Assembly: GCA_025602905.1 (NCBI GenBank)
Contig: JAHLKI010000039.1
Location: forward strand, 1-64,000
Origin: Phlyctochytrium arcticum
Taxonomy: Eukaryota; Chytridiomycota; Chytridiomycetes; Chytridiales; Chytridiaceae
Direction: 5' to 3'
DNA length: 64,000 bases
The notes under the pieces were generated by a model that was not told where the DNA came from, ran no database searches, and worked only from the letters and a program-made list of their open reading frames with translations. Position 1 is the first letter of the stretch. Each line of letters opens with the position of its first letter. Below, one piece after another: positions 20,526-32,592 of this stretch. The position numbers were made by a program, and so were the translations under genes.

Positions 20526-23500
20526 TTTTAAGGAATTAAGATGGTAAATTCCAAGCCAAGAAGAAAGCTAATAAAATGCTTTCCCGTTTAGCAAGCACTT
20601 GCACGGGATATGTCCCCCGAAATAGCGTGTGTATGTTGGCGCGTAAGAAAGCGAACGTCGTGACTGTATCTTTCTTGACCAAACTTTTTCGTGATGAAGA
20701 CAACCTTGCCGAGCTCGGGCGAGGAGCTAGAAAAGGAGATGTCGATGGTCGAAAATGCCCAAGATTAGACGGCCTTGCCGGATATAAGAGACTGCGATGC
20801 GGTTGTTTCTGATTTGCCTGTTCTTTTTGTTGATCTCGGTCGACCACAAACAAAGCAGGACAAGGAGCCGGGAGAAACAGAAGCACTAGCTAATTAAGGT
20901 TCTGTTGCTGGCTGATGTAAATGGCCGGTGTGGGAGCCCCCAGTTGAATCAGGTAACAGACCGCGGCTTTACGCTTTTAGATGAGCAAGAAGCGTGATAA
21001 CGGAGCCCTTCAAGACAACGCGAAAGCCGATGGTGTCGAGCGGCAAGAAGTGGAGACGACGAAATGGGTTGAGGGAAAGCGGGCGGGGGGTCCCCTTGAA
21101 TTATGCGAGCGCTGCCCCGGCGGGTCGTTGGGTGAATGGAAACAGGGAAGATGGAAAAGCCAGGCCAGGTATTTTTCGTTGGGAAATTAAATGCTTCTCT
21201 GTTCCGAGTCCGCGAGGGGGTGGTGGTCGAGCGGGGCCAAAGAAATGGTGTTCGCTGAGGGGAAACTCGCGCGAGAACCGGGTTTATGATGACAGGCGGT
21301 GCTGGTTCTGTTGCTGGCAATATGCTGGGTTCCCTCCTTGAAGCAATGCAGAAGTTGGTTCTTGGTAACAGGGGGACGCCGAATCACCGACCCAACGACG
21401 CGGGGCTGATGAGATCGGAGTAACGCAAAGCTATTGTCCTCGGGGCCGCACACGTACGTACGCACGACTCAACCTATTTATTTTTACGGAGGAACGACGA
21501 CGGCAATGATCTCTCCAGCAGGAAACCTTGCGCCGGTTTACGCAACGCCAGGAATTGCGGATGTATCTATACGTGGGGTGTGTGATGTGTGCCTGTACTC
21601 GGCTCGAGTGTCTGGTAACAAAACAACAGACCAACGACGACCGGGGGTTTGCGGGTTTGCGCAACTTGAGATGGGCAAAGGGGACTTCGGAAGTACGGCC
21701 AGCGGCGGTGCTGGCTGGTTGGCTAGCTGGCTGGCCGGCTGCAATACACAGTGGCTGCTGCTGGGGCGAGGGAAGACCTGCCGGAAGCTGTCGGTACAAA
21801 GAAGAAATTGGTGGCGGGCTCCTAAACCGTTTTATGTTTTGCTCTTTGTGTCTTGTTACAGACAGGTGTGTGGAAAAAAGAAGTGGAAAGGGCAAAGGCG
21901 TTTTATAAAACCAAGCCGTTGCGTATATACCCATGCAACGCCGGATGTTGCGGTTCTGCCCCCTCCCGATTCAATCAAATACTCATTTCCCAACCATTCG
22001 TTCTTATAAACTTAAATCTAGTGAGCTAATTGTTGCCCAATGCGGGGATTCTGGACAATTGTACACAATACGAAGAGCCCGATTGCTTTTCTATGGGCAC
22101 GGACACATTTGTATCGTTCCAGATTGCTTGCAAACCGAACGTCCCCCCCTTGGCAACACCGTAAAAGAAGCAACAATACCCTTTTCCCTTTGTGTTCATG
22201 TGTTTTTCTCGAAAAAGATTTGACCTGACGTTTCGGCGCTTGAATTGTCTTGTTTGATTGAACAAAATGTTTTTGGGGCCTGCGTACTCCCTTGGTACCC
22301 ATCTCCCCTTACCGCACCGTAACGCATCTGTTCAATGCCCTCCGATCCAATGTGTAGCATACTCGAGTAGATACCCTTTCGGGTGGCCGTACGTGTATAC
22401 ACGACCCGCCGAGCCCGCCCCCTCGCCCATTTCGCTCAAGTCGTCAACACATTGGCGTGCTCTCACATCCGAGATACCATGCAGTCCGCAAAGGATTTCT
22501 TCCGAGGAATGGGAAAGCTAAATGGAGCCAACCGAAAGGTTAAAGACGTAATATACGTTGGTTTTGTATATGATAGGACTGGAAGCCAAACCCCCATTGG
22601 CCCCGGGCATCAATCAGATCTTGGGGGGATGGAAAAAAAACAGGGCTGCACCCCTACATATTATGCAGCATACCAGATTCCGATAGCCCCTGCGTGAATA
22701 TTTATACTGTTGCTGATCACACGGCGGCCTCCCCCAAGTCATATCATAGACGCTGCCCCTAAATCGTCGCAAATGGTAGCATTCATGGCCCAACATGGTT
22801 CTTTGTAAATAGACGAGACGCGTATCGCATCCGCGGACGCCAACGCGCCAGGCCTTGTTTGTAAGCCGAGCTAGGGCTCAGCTGCTGCGGGAGGCAAGCG
22901 CAGCAGCACCGCCAGCGACCGTCTGAGCCTCTATATCTAATGTCTACACTCCAAGCAACTCTTGCGGAAAAGAAAGCAAGATGTTTTGGCGACAGTAGTT
23001 TCGCAAAAACTATTTCATTCGAAGAAAGAGCCTCAAATCGGAATCAAGTCCCGACGCCCAATTCTATATAGGCGCTGAATGGTAAAGGCTTTACATATGG
23101 CCCCAACCAGCTGCTCGCCACGAATATTTACCTTCCACCAGACATTTCTGAGGACGCCTTTACATCGTTTGATGATTGATCCCAACAGGCGGGATTGACC
23201 GGCCCACTCAATGCCACTCATAAGCAACGTCTCCCTGCGATGAATACGTATACAGCGCTCTAGACATTCAGCAGCACCCATTTATTATGGCTACTGATTG
23301 TTTGCTATGATATTTATCTGAGCATTGTTTGTTCCAGCTCCCAATCCAGACTCAGCTCTGTAATACAGCTGTATCTCATGTATCATTTGACAGACCCAGC
23401 CGGTGGTCCCACATTCCCAGCTTTATCACTCGCTAAACAGGTTATCCGCCAGATATGAGCCGCCGCCCCAATTGCTCAGCGCACAAACCCAAAAATAAAA

Positions 23501-25176
23501 AGGGATAATGTTTGCCCCCCATTGATCGCTGGTTCCTGGCGCACGGGCCCACCCGGCCCCCAATACAACAAACACTTTTTTCAACGCTGGTTCTCGGGAA
23601 CCTTGGCGTTGGGGGGTTATTTTCCCTCCCAAATTTCCCAATCCACCCCTGTGTTTGATTTTTTTACATCCTCGCATAATCATGCACGGATGGTATAATT
23701 GGCCTTTTTGTGCAGGGCTGGCCCTTTTCCCCTCTATCAAATGGGTCTCTCGGGGTGGAGATCAGATGCTCCGCCTATTCTCGTCCTTGGAATAAATACA
23801 TGTCTTCCAAGACCTTGGCCCTGACATGTGTAGATCTGTTTTTTTTCTCGGGTTATGCCCATACGCGTAAAAACGAGAAGGGTTGCATATCTGGAATAAC
23901 GATCGGGGGGGCATGAAGTATAATTCATGAACGCGGCAGAACGCCGCGGGTTTCCCCCCCCCCTTCTATTGATTTTATATTCATAGGGTTTTTTAGATAG
24001 CGGGCTGGAGAGAATTCCTTTCAACAGTTCAAGACATGGAAAAAAAAAGATGGTGGTTCGTATTCCACCCGTGTCGGAAGTGATGTGATATAGTACCTAC
24101 TGGGCGGGCTCTCTATCAAAAGTTTTCATTGATGGACAACTGCTATCCATTCATAAAAACTGCTCGCTCCATCGAAGCAAGCTTTAAAGTAAAGTCCAAT
24201 CACACTTACAGCAATAGACGCGATCCTATCCTATTTTACCAGGGACCGATGCCCTTTTTTTTTCACTGCCACCCTCCGAGAGAGAGTACGTCCTCCAACC
24301 AACTTTATATTGTTCCCCAACCAAATCATATTGTCAGAAAATCAGATCCCTTTATTGCGCTCTCTCCGGAAATGCGGTCCCAGCTATCTGGATATGAATG
24401 ACGAAATGACATAAGCAAGAAAGACGCGTTCTGGCTTGACGCGTTACGCGTTCTGGCAGATAGCCTCAATTCCATTTTCTCTATATATATACTGTTGTCT
24501 GAGCCGCTCAGTCAGAAATCCCTTGAAACTTATATGATATTTACTCGAGTATACGAGTAGAGGACGATGGAGGAAAGCCCATTCTGCTTCGACTACTCTG
24601 GGTGTGCATGCACATCAAAGCATTTTGTGCGGTAAGCGTATACTCACAAGTTTGCACTGTACATATCGTTGCTAAAACCCCTGGCTAAAACCGATCCGGT
24701 ATTATATTTTTCAGAATGTTTGAACCACCGTATGCTTGGAGGCGGTTCTTTTTGAATCTAGATGTGGGTCTGTCTATTTGGGTCGGAACGACCAAGTTAC
24801 CCATCCATGACCTGTGATACTCCGCGGACACATGTCGTTTTGAAAAAAAAAACCGTTCCATTAATATCCAAAACGGATACGGAAGTACTAGGAAAAAGGA
24901 GGCGCGCTTCTAGAATCCGCACAAAAAGATTTTGCCGAGAAAAAGTATATAAGACACGCCCAAGACACCCGAGACACCCGTTCTAAATTTTGCCAAAAAG
25001 AAAGATTTCTGAAGACACCTGGTCTAAATTTAACAAAACTCGGGCGGTGATGTGATGATGGGGACCGGAGCATATATAAAGACTCTGGGGAAGAGACTCC
25101 CCACCACTTGTGTCTATCTGCCAACAAGAAAGAAATCTATTTGCCAAATCGCGTCCTTAGTCTTATCTACCAGGAA
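20526..25176. other. 4.6-kb gene-free stretch
   Basis: Longest stretch here without a supportable gene. Scattered ORFs of 60-190 codons on both strands lack motifs, homologous-looking splice structure or consistent codon use. Noted only: a CTGGCTGG-type simple repeat at about 21712-21742, runs of G/C near 23560-23950, and a duplicated GACACC..GTCTAAATTT phrase at about 24975-25035. The right end holds a TATATAAA box (about 25073-25080) roughly 100 bp before the next start codon. Confidence 0.5.
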
Positions 25177-26803
25177 ATGTGCCATGCGCGAGAGCTCACG
25201 AGTGAGTACGTCACCCTCAAATCCACCAAAAGCGCGCCGAGATTCGCTCCAACCCTGGCCACCGAAATCATTCAAACCATCTACAAATGGTTCTGGCGCG
25301 ACTATCTCGCAGGCGTGGGGGGCCACCAACGCATGTTTCCGCATCAGTACAAGTTATTTTCCGAGTACCGGATGTACATCCAATCCTTCCTGGCGGCTAG
25401 CGCAACGTGTCGGGCCTGGCATCAAGCAGTCGATTGGCGGATCACGGTATTGACTGTTTTCGACTTTTCGCCGTGTTTTCGCGGATATGGGAACCCGGTT
25501 ACGAGGAACCCGTGGGAGTGTGCGATTGTGGGGCCGGACGGGTTTGATCTGTTGGTCAAAAAGACGGATGATGAGGTGGGGAGTTTGGACGCGTGGGCCG
25601 CCAATATTATTTTCCCACGGACGGCATTTGGGTTTCTCCGTGACTTGCAGCAATCTTGGGTTTCGGGCCATGGGCTCATGGGCATCCCCGTTCCTCGGTC
25701 CATCAACTGGCAAAATCTGTTCAAGGACCTGGAAGTCGCGACCAGTATGGCATTCCTGTCAACCCCTTACCGCATGGCCGGATACGACGCAGAATATGTC
25801 GTTCCCATTTTGCTTCCACCCACCGACGAATTTCCAGCCCTGAAATGGCCCTCTGCTCCCTTTTTTGATCCAGTCCCGGCAGGCGATACATCCGCAGACC
25901 TACCCTTCAATGTCATGCATGGATCTTTACCGGCCATGACCCGACCCGACTGGACAGAATACCAATCCCAACATTTCCTCCGCCACGAAACCATGCAACT
26001 CGAAACCCGTCATGAACCGACCCTGTCCGGTCCCGACTTGAAACTGGCCCTTCAAACCAGTTCCGCGACGCTCGCCCCAAAACTCTACGACATGATGGGA
26101 ATTTCTCACCACCCGACCGTCCCCCACGACATTCGCGTCCTCTCCAAACCCCTCCTTTTAATGCGCCTTCTCTTCCGAATCAGCGAAATTCACATGTGCG
26201 ATCACCGATGCGGCGTCTGTCGGAGGTATATCGACAAAACGACGCTGTATAACGGTATCACGGGTCTATGCAAGAGTAGTTGCAAGCGATGGGAATATAC
26301 GCGGAATGCCGGTCAAGACACCACTCACATCCAAGACGCGTTGGAACATCCTGAATGCCCGGACTGCAAGGATCTTTTTACCCCTGCCCAATTGGTCCTC
26401 ATTCACACGGGGCTCAACTCGATTTATCCCCGGTTTTGTGTAGACTGTTTCATGACGGTTGTCAAGTACTGCACATCCTTGGTTCAAACTCTGGAAGCGT
26501 CAATGGATGGCGTCTTGTCGGTTGTTCCTCAATACACCGAAACGCCCTTTTCCCCTTCTTCTTCCGGATACCAAAACGGAGCAAGTTCGGTAAGGTTATT
26601 CATTACCCAGACTCTTTTTACTTTTTTTTCCAACATTCATGTTTCCTTGGCAGATACACGAGATGCCGTCACCTACCCTGGGCGAAACCACTGTCCTTTT
26701 ACTCGGCCAACAAAAAACGGGGAAAAACATTATTGGCTGGCTCAAAGAAAACCGAAAATCCGCATCACCCTTCTTGACGGTCGGAACGGAACCCCCGCGT
26801 TAA
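25177..26803 (+). CDS. F-box-like, Cys-rich protein of unknown function
   Basis: The first ATG in frame is at 25177. Exon 1 runs to 26589 and exon 2 is 26654-26803 (intron GTAAGG...TTGGCAG), giving 520 aa. The N-terminal part (APTLATEIIQTIYKWFWRDY...SFLAASATCRAWHQAVDWR, about residues 26-85) has the LP-x-E-I...C-R-x-W pattern of an F-box, though divergent. Around residues 350-440 there are paired cysteines (CDHRCGVC, CKSSC, CPDC, CVDC) suggesting a zinc-binding module. The 3' exon ends IHEMPSPTLGETTVLLLGQQ and so on; without splicing the frame stays open but becomes less protein-like. If it is an F-box protein it would serve as an SCF substrate adaptor. I do not recognise a specific family. 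Confidence 0.6.
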
Positions 26804-27994
26804 GTTACTTGAGGGGGTGTTTCGCTCCAACCATCAACCACATCACAATCTCATTTCGGCGCAAAGCAGGCAGCTTACACCCGACATTCACACCAACGAA
26901 ACATAGTTCAGATACACCACCCTCTTTTAGAAATTGTTTTTTATTTTCCCACGGCATATTTCTTTGCATCCGATGATTCTGGGGATATTCTCCAATTCAT
27001 CGGGTGCAGGGGGTTTGCTGCTGCTGATAGTAGATAGAGTTTTTGGGTTTTGACATTTATACAAAATAGATTTTTGGTTTTTGGTTTATCTGATGATTAT
27101 CCTGTTTATCAGTATGATGTTTGCATTTCACACAGTCTCGCAAATGGAGATTTTGGTATTCACATTGGTCTCATGTTTTCGACCATTTGGGATATGAAAG
27201 ATCACCTGCATCATCATCCACAGGACGCAAACCCCCCATATACACATCCCGCATATACACATCCTGATACCCATCAACCGAATCGCCATGAAGAAGTCCC
27301 GTATTTACTTTTGATCCACGGGGCGAATCCCAGCAGCAGCTCCTACTTATCCCTCGTGCCCAAATGTTTGGTTTCCTATTAGGTGCGTATATAAATGGAG
27401 AGACCCGCCGCAACAACACGTGGGGGGATAGCTGGGTAAAAGCGACCGCGCCAAATTTTTCCAGGGTCATCTGCGATAGATCAACTGACCCCGTTGCAAA
27501 AAGCCTCGGTTCAGCAGCCAGCATAAAATTTCAGAGCTTTTTGTATAAAACATTTGTTTTGTATAAAACATTTGGGACAAGTCGTAAAGGTCTTTCCAAA
27601 CCGACAAACGACGACGGCAAAGGATAAAAGCTGTATAGATTCCGACAAATCAAAGCGCAGTTTACCCCACACTCTGTTGTTGATTCCCGTTTTACCCGAG
27701 ACAAAAACGCCGCATCACATTTCAAGTCAATTCAGGCTGGTTGATTCTTCCGCCAAACGATTTGCCAAGGCTGCCTGTTATAAAACATCTTTTTGGGCTT
27801 CAACAGCGATTTTAAATCACCAACGATATATTCATCTTTTGCTGGACCATTTATACGATCTTTTGGAGAGAGGACGTCGATAGCAGATTGACCAGATTGA
27901 AGTTGTTGTGTCACACGTTTTTGGAGAACACTCCGACGACGGACAAAAGACCCCATTCCCCCACAACTCAGAAACAAAACCTCAACCAAAGAGC
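26804..27994. other. Non-coding stretch before VAP gene
   Basis: 1.2 kb without a supportable gene. Contains a 17-bp direct repeat TTTTGTATAAAACATTT (about 27539-27572, twice, with a partial third near 27776) and an ATATACACATCC pair at about 27238-27262. Probably the 3' flank of the F-box-like gene plus the VAP promoter. Confidence 0.4.
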
Positions 27995-28714
27995 ATGTCG
28001 CTAACCCGGACCACCCTCACAGCAGCCCCACCTCAAACAACAATGCAGCACCAAAAACCCCACGTAGTCCCCTCCCCACTCGACCTCTACTTTACCCCCA
28101 CCCGCTCCAACGTCGGTCTGATCGCCAAAGTCTCTCTCCAAAGCACTCACGGAACTCGTCCCATCGGGTATAAACTCAAAACAAACGCTCCGGCCCGGTA
28201 CTCGGTTAAACCGGTCCTGGGCGTGCTGTGGGATGGCAAAAGTTTGGATGTACTGGTGAGATCTGAGGGAGGACTACATCCTCAAGATCGGTTCTTGTTG
28301 CAGACTGTTGTGTTGACCGAGGAGGAGGCCAAGGATTTGGATGCTGCAAAGGTATTGGGATAGATATGAGGGCTTGTATATATGCAGGAGTACTAATGAC
28401 GTTCTGATTAGTGGAAAACGTTGGATCGACGACGTATGGTCGATACATTTCTCGACTGTAAACACTCTTCCCTTCGTTTACGCGGATCCAACGATTCCCT
28501 CACCACTCAATCCACCATCCCTCAACCTCAACCATCACCCCCACCACCATCCTATAATCCAAGTACAACAACCCAAACACAAACCGACCTCTCTGTCCGC
28601 GTCACAAAACTCGACCTGATCGTATTTTCCTGTCTCTGCTTGGTCCTCGGGATCCTCATGCCCTACCGGAGTTTACTTCACATGGTCGGATATCCCTCCC
28701 TAGTCAAGGGTTAA
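27995..28714 (+). CDS. SCS2: VAP/Scs2-like MSP-domain tail-anchored ER protein
   Basis: Exon 1 27995-28351, intron 28352-28411, exon 2 28412-28714, 219 aa from MSLTRTTL (an in-frame ATG at 28043 is an alternative). An MSP domain follows at about residues 20-130: VPSPLDLYFTP, IGYKLKTNAPARYSVKPVLG and QDRFLLQTVVL are the conserved strands, completed by WKTLDRRRMVDTFLDC after splicing. A short Pro/Thr-rich linker and a C-terminal hydrophobic segment (LIVFSCLCLVLGILM) form the tail anchor. VAPs sit in the ER membrane and recruit FFAT-motif lipid-transfer proteins at membrane contact sites. Convergent with the WW-domain gene downstream. Confidence 0.9.
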
Positions 28715-29298
28715 CCTAATCTCTCTCGTGTCGTCCTTCTATGTCTAATTCTTTTTTATTCCCGTCTTGACTATGGGTATTTTCCCTTTTTAATTGCACA
28801 TAAACCCTTCCTTCTTCTTTCTTGAATTTATTACTACAGTTTTGAATACTATTAGAATGATCTACTATACATCAATACAAAACACTACCTAATTGTCCCT
28901 GATACTCCACACCACATCCCTCAAAGCGCATGCTCCATCATTGTATGTACAGATGTATATTGATTGTATATACGTATATGTGCCAAAAAGCGAAGAATGA
29001 TACAGCATAGTTGATCCTATAAAACCCACCACCGCACCATTCGAGTCCTGTATGATAACGCATTGCTACGCTCGGGGTCGTCGTATTGTTGCACCATGTG
29101 TGTGAACCCGTATTGATTTTGCTCCGCAAAACCCTGTTCCTCGCTCCTTCGGAGCTTCGTCAGTTTCTTTTCCCTCCTCGCTTCGCTCGTCGCATTCGAT
29201 TTTGCTTTGCAAAATCATTCGCCCTCGCTTCGCTTCGGGCTCATTCCGCGCCCATCCCATTTTTCCTTTGGAAAAAAGTCTCACTCCGCGATCCTCAC
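28715..29298. other. Convergent 3' intergenic region (VAP / WW gene)
   Basis: Lies between the 3' ends of two convergent genes. The left part is AT-rich, as expected for 3' UTR and polyadenylation sequence; the right part is the hairpin cluster listed separately. No ORF is convincing. Confidence 0.5.
29115..29280. repeat. Cluster of perfect short hairpins with 3-nt loops
   Basis: Four perfect inverted repeats with trinucleotide pyrimidine loops occur in about 165 bp: TTTTGC-TCC-GCAAAA (about 29117-29131), GCTCC-TTC-GGAGC (about 29143-29155), GATTTTGC-TTT-GCAAAATC (about 29198-29216) and TTTTTCC-TTT-GGAAAAA (about 29260-29276), with CGCTTCGCT-type GC arms between them. Looks like a modular mobile or structural element. 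Family not recognised. Confidence 0.75.
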
Positions 29299-30230
29299 CT
29301 AAAACCCACCCCCAAAATCCCCCCCACCAAAATCCCCTCCACCACCAAAATCCCCACCACCATCAAAATTAGGTCCCGAATCAAACCCTGCACCGGAATC
29401 CCCGCCATAGTAATCATCGTTACCAAAGAAGCCACCGCCACCATGATGATGGTGATGACCGCCTAGTGAATTCAAAGCCATGAATCCCAAGCCACCACCA
29501 AGTAATCCGGCCCCCATACCACCCATCATGCCTGGTCTATTACTAGGTCGACCGAAACCTCCTTGTTGAAACTGTTGTTGTGGGCGTGATGAGCTTGAGC
29601 CGCCTAAGCGGCCTAGAAGACTTGAGAGACCTCCTTTGGCCTTTTGTGGAGGTTGTTGTTGTTGGATGGGGTATGATTGTTGTTGCTGTTGCTGACCGGC
29701 GTAATAGGGAACAGATTCGGGTGCAGCTGCATAAGGAGCAGCATGTGATGATGACGATTGCTGTCGGGATGCGTTTTGCTGCCGAGCGGCAGCCTCCTGA
29801 TCTTCCATCATTAACCGTCTAGCATACTCTGCATCCGCATCCTCCTGGGACCGTCTTTGTTGATGTTGAGTCAACTCTGCAGCGGGTGCCGGTCCACCAC
29901 CCCCATATGCTTTAGAAGATGTCGCGGGAGCAGAGTAATCCGGTTGAGGAAATGCGACTGTGGGTTTTGTTGTTGCATCAGGTTGAGAGGTTGTTGCGGA
30001 TGGGTAAGAAGGGGGAGGAGCATCGCCATTTGGACTGAGGCTCGGATGTTCCCATTGGCTTTTTCCTGTGCGTGTGTCTACATATGCATTGCATTTAGTC
30101 TCTATCATCGCCCAATGCATAGGATATAATGGACTCACTCACCAACATAAAAGTTGCGCTGGTACTGGTCGTTGAATTGGGCGACCCAGCCTGGAGGGAG
30201 GTTGTGGGTTGTTGCTGCTGCTGCGCTCAT
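29299..30230 (-). CDS. WW-domain protein with Gln- and Gly-rich tail
   Basis: Exon 1 30143-30230 and exon 2 29299-30077 join at GTT G|AC to give 288 aa. Splicing assembles one complete WW domain at residues about 10-41: LPPGWVAQFNDQYQRNFYV, then DTRTGKSQWEHP, with both signature Trp residues and the final Pro. The remainder is Pro/Ser/Gln-rich (polyQ tracts), then a short KGGLSSLLGRLGG motif and a His-rich, Gly/Asp/Phe-rich repeat tail (GGGDFGGGG...). Such WW adaptors bind PPxY or PPLP motifs; fungal members of this layout are largely uncharacterised. The tail composition suggests a disordered, possibly condensate-prone region (inference). Confidence 0.9.
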
Positions 30231-31374
30231 TGCTGGATATAATATATCTCGTTGTTTTCACCGTAGTTGTTAAAAAAAGTTGTTCTTGTGGTTATGCTCT
30301 GGGTTTATGTATTCGGATATGTTATGGAATATGTTTCTTAGAAGTTGGGTACCCGAAACGTCAATAGCTGTCACCGCCGCCTGCAACATGACCGCTGGGT
30401 GACCGCATGCGGCGCAGCGGCGCAAACTCCGACGTTTTGGGTGGAACCAAGTTATCCGGTCAGGCTGGATTGGTTATAATGACCCTTCTCGGCCTTCTCC
30501 CGGTCTCCCGGTCTCCTGGGTCCAAACATGGGCGGTTGGCAACTTGGCACAAACGAATTTTAAGCAGCAATGGCTAGCATGAACAAGCCGACAATCTGGT
30601 TTCAGTTATGCAATGCGAAAGGGGAACCGCTACCGAGAATAGATATTTGTTCTGTTCTAGCTTGAAATAGTTAGTGGAATTGGTACGCAATCAAAACCCG
30701 GGAGGACTCTGTCACAATGCACGAGCAATGCACTGTGACAGGGGCGGTTTACCTATTAAGGATTAAACCATTGGTTTACTCGTACTATGATTAGGGCAGT
30801 TAGGGTTGCTGACTGTCAGAAACAGCACCAAAATCCTACAAAACCTGTCAAAATCACCCATTCCTCACCATACACATTACACAGGATAATCCCTGGTTTA
30901 CACAGGATAATCGGATTACACAGGATTATCCTGACATACAATACCAAACGGAATCTTCATGAGTTACTTTTGCGAAAAATTGTTCAAGTACTGGATCAGT
31001 CGACCCTTTCCCTGATTCTCCATTATGTACTTGGCTTTATATGTCGAAGAAACCCAGCACATACAACGTATACGCGCTTTCTTTCGGAGCCAAAGCTTGA
31101 GCGCCACTCGTGGCTTGTATGCTTCTTTTTTGAGACCCGCCTTCGTGTTCTTCAAGTCATCTCGCATCACTCAGATCACTATCGCGTCTCGTATAGTGAT
31201 AGTTCGTAGCAGTGATACAGCGACTCACTACGCTCCCGTTCCTTTTTTCTCTCCCACCCACCATCCCCTTGTAAAGCGTGTAAATTGTGTGTACATATGT
31301 GTCTTTGGGTTTCCTCTTGAGTATTGATCTTGGACAGGGCGACTGTGAATCGGCGCAGTCGCCTTCGTCACCTT
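30231..31374. other. Intergenic, no supported gene
   Basis: 1.1 kb between the WW gene start and the 3' end of the primase-like ORF. Contains the short repeat at 30878-30931 and a GCCAC-TC-GTGGC hairpin near 31091. No coding signal supported. Confidence 0.4.
30878..30931 (+). repeat. Three copies of ACACAGGAT(A/T)ATCC
   Basis: Copies start near 30879, 30900 and 30918, the last with GATTATCC. Spacing is about 20 bp. Minor satellite-like repeat with no assigned role. Confidence 0.7.
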
Positions 31375-32592
31375 CTAACTCGCGCACGGAAATTTGGCGA
31401 GGTCGAGTTTCTCTCCAGGTTGAACCACTGCTGTAGATGTCTCGGGAAAGTGTTCAGCAACAATGGTGCTGCTATGCTTTTTGATCATTGATTTGTCGCA
31501 AACACTGCAGTAGTAATTCAACTTCTTTCGAGATATTGATACATACATCTTGGGATTCGATTCCGTATGCTCGGTTTTGGTATGCAAGCAGTAGTACGGC
31601 GCTTTGATGTATGTAACGAACGCATGCTCTAACAATGCGACTTTCTTTAGATCGCTTTTGCGAATGTTGAATGTGTCTGTAATCAAGTTTACAATCTCTT
31701 CTTCCAAGATTCTGGGACAATGTTCGGAATCTATAGTTTCAGGACGTGCCACTTTCACCTTCTTTTGGGCTGGTTCAAGGGCTTCTTCCGCATCTGTTTC
31801 CACATGTACAAAGTCGGAATCCTCACTAGATGTTTCATGTAGATCTTCACGGACTCGTTTAACAGCGGCTTTGGCAATCTTTTTGCCAGCGGTTTTTTTC
31901 TTAATGAATGTTGTATGCTTTGCCCATTCGACAGGCTCATCATCTGGTTGAACATTCTGAATAAGATAATTTTCCAAATGTTCATTATCGTCCTCTTGAT
32001 ACAAAATGCGACTATCATACTTTGATTTAGTCTTTCCGACACATGCCATGGAGCGGTTCTTATCGCAGTAAACGCCAGTGTCAAACAACGAGTTACAGTC
32101 AAATGAATAGTTCTTGACACAATCTGGAAATTTGGATAGATCGGGCATGAATTCATTGAGATGTTTATGAAGATCTTCTCGAGTGGTAAATACTTTGTTT
32201 GCATACAATCGATATGAAATCTTGTATTTGCCATGCTCCACCAGATCTCCAGATTGTCTGTCCCTCTTTTTATTAGTAGCAAATCCTTTTTTCCGATATG
32301 CAGCGATAATTTTTATATTGTCATTTAAGAAGAGACCTCGGAAGACATCTTGAAGTCCTTCTCGAATCGCTTTTTCTTCGCTATCTGAAGGTAGCGTTTC
32401 CGCGCTATCAAATGTCATGTCAAAGTCTACAAATGGTCGGATCTTCTTTGATTCAATACTGCTACTCTTGGCAAAAAAGTCAACTAGATGTGGATATTTT
32501 TCGTGATTTTGGACATCCTCTTTGACATTCCAGTCAAACGTTTCAACTGGGAACTTTTTTGAGTTGCTAAGATAAGAAGTTTTGAAATACAT
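31375..32592 (-). CDS. Archaeo-eukaryotic primase-like protein (virus-like)
   Basis: Single-exon ORF of 405 aa with a clear ATG. Residues 53-58 PFVDFD carry an hhDhD motif like the metal-binding site of archaeo-eukaryotic primases (AEP). Residues 121-130 GKYKISYRLY resemble the sxH strand of DNA-virus primases, but with Arg where His is usual. Residues 169-190 LFDTGVYCDKNRSMACVGK resemble the third conserved block of primases from large DNA viruses and related plasmids. The C-terminal region (about 360-385) has paired cysteines (YYCSVCDKS), possibly a zinc ribbon. No helicase domain follows. The intronless, comparatively AT-rich ORF contrasts with the intron-rich host genes. AEP assignment is by motif only; replacement of the motif-II His argues it may be inactive. 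Confidence 0.5.
   Translation of the reverse strand: MYFKTSYLSNSKKFPVETFDWNVKEDVQNHEKYPHLVDFFAKSSSIESKKIRPFVDFDMTFDSAETLPSDSEEKAIREGLQDVFRGLFLNDNIKIIAAYRKKGFATNKKRDRQSGDLVEHGKYKISYRLYANKVFTTREDLHKHLNEFMPDLSKFPDCVKNYSFDCNSLFDTGVYCDKNRSMACVGKTKSKYDSRILYQEDDNEHLENYLIQNVQPDDEPVEWAKHTTFIKKKTAGKKIAKAAVKRVREDLHETSSEDSDFVHVETDAEEALEPAQKKVKVARPETIDSEHCPRILEEEIVNLITDTFNIRKSDLKKVALLEHAFVTYIKAPYYCLHTKTEHTESNPKMYVSISRKKLNYYCSVCDKSMIKKHSSTIVAEHFPETSTAVVQPGEKLDLAKFPCAS

Noticed and set aside
21434..22009. Overlapping long ORFs on both strands around 21.4-22.0 kb
   Set aside because: Low-complexity translations, no splice-consistent extension and no domain on either strand.
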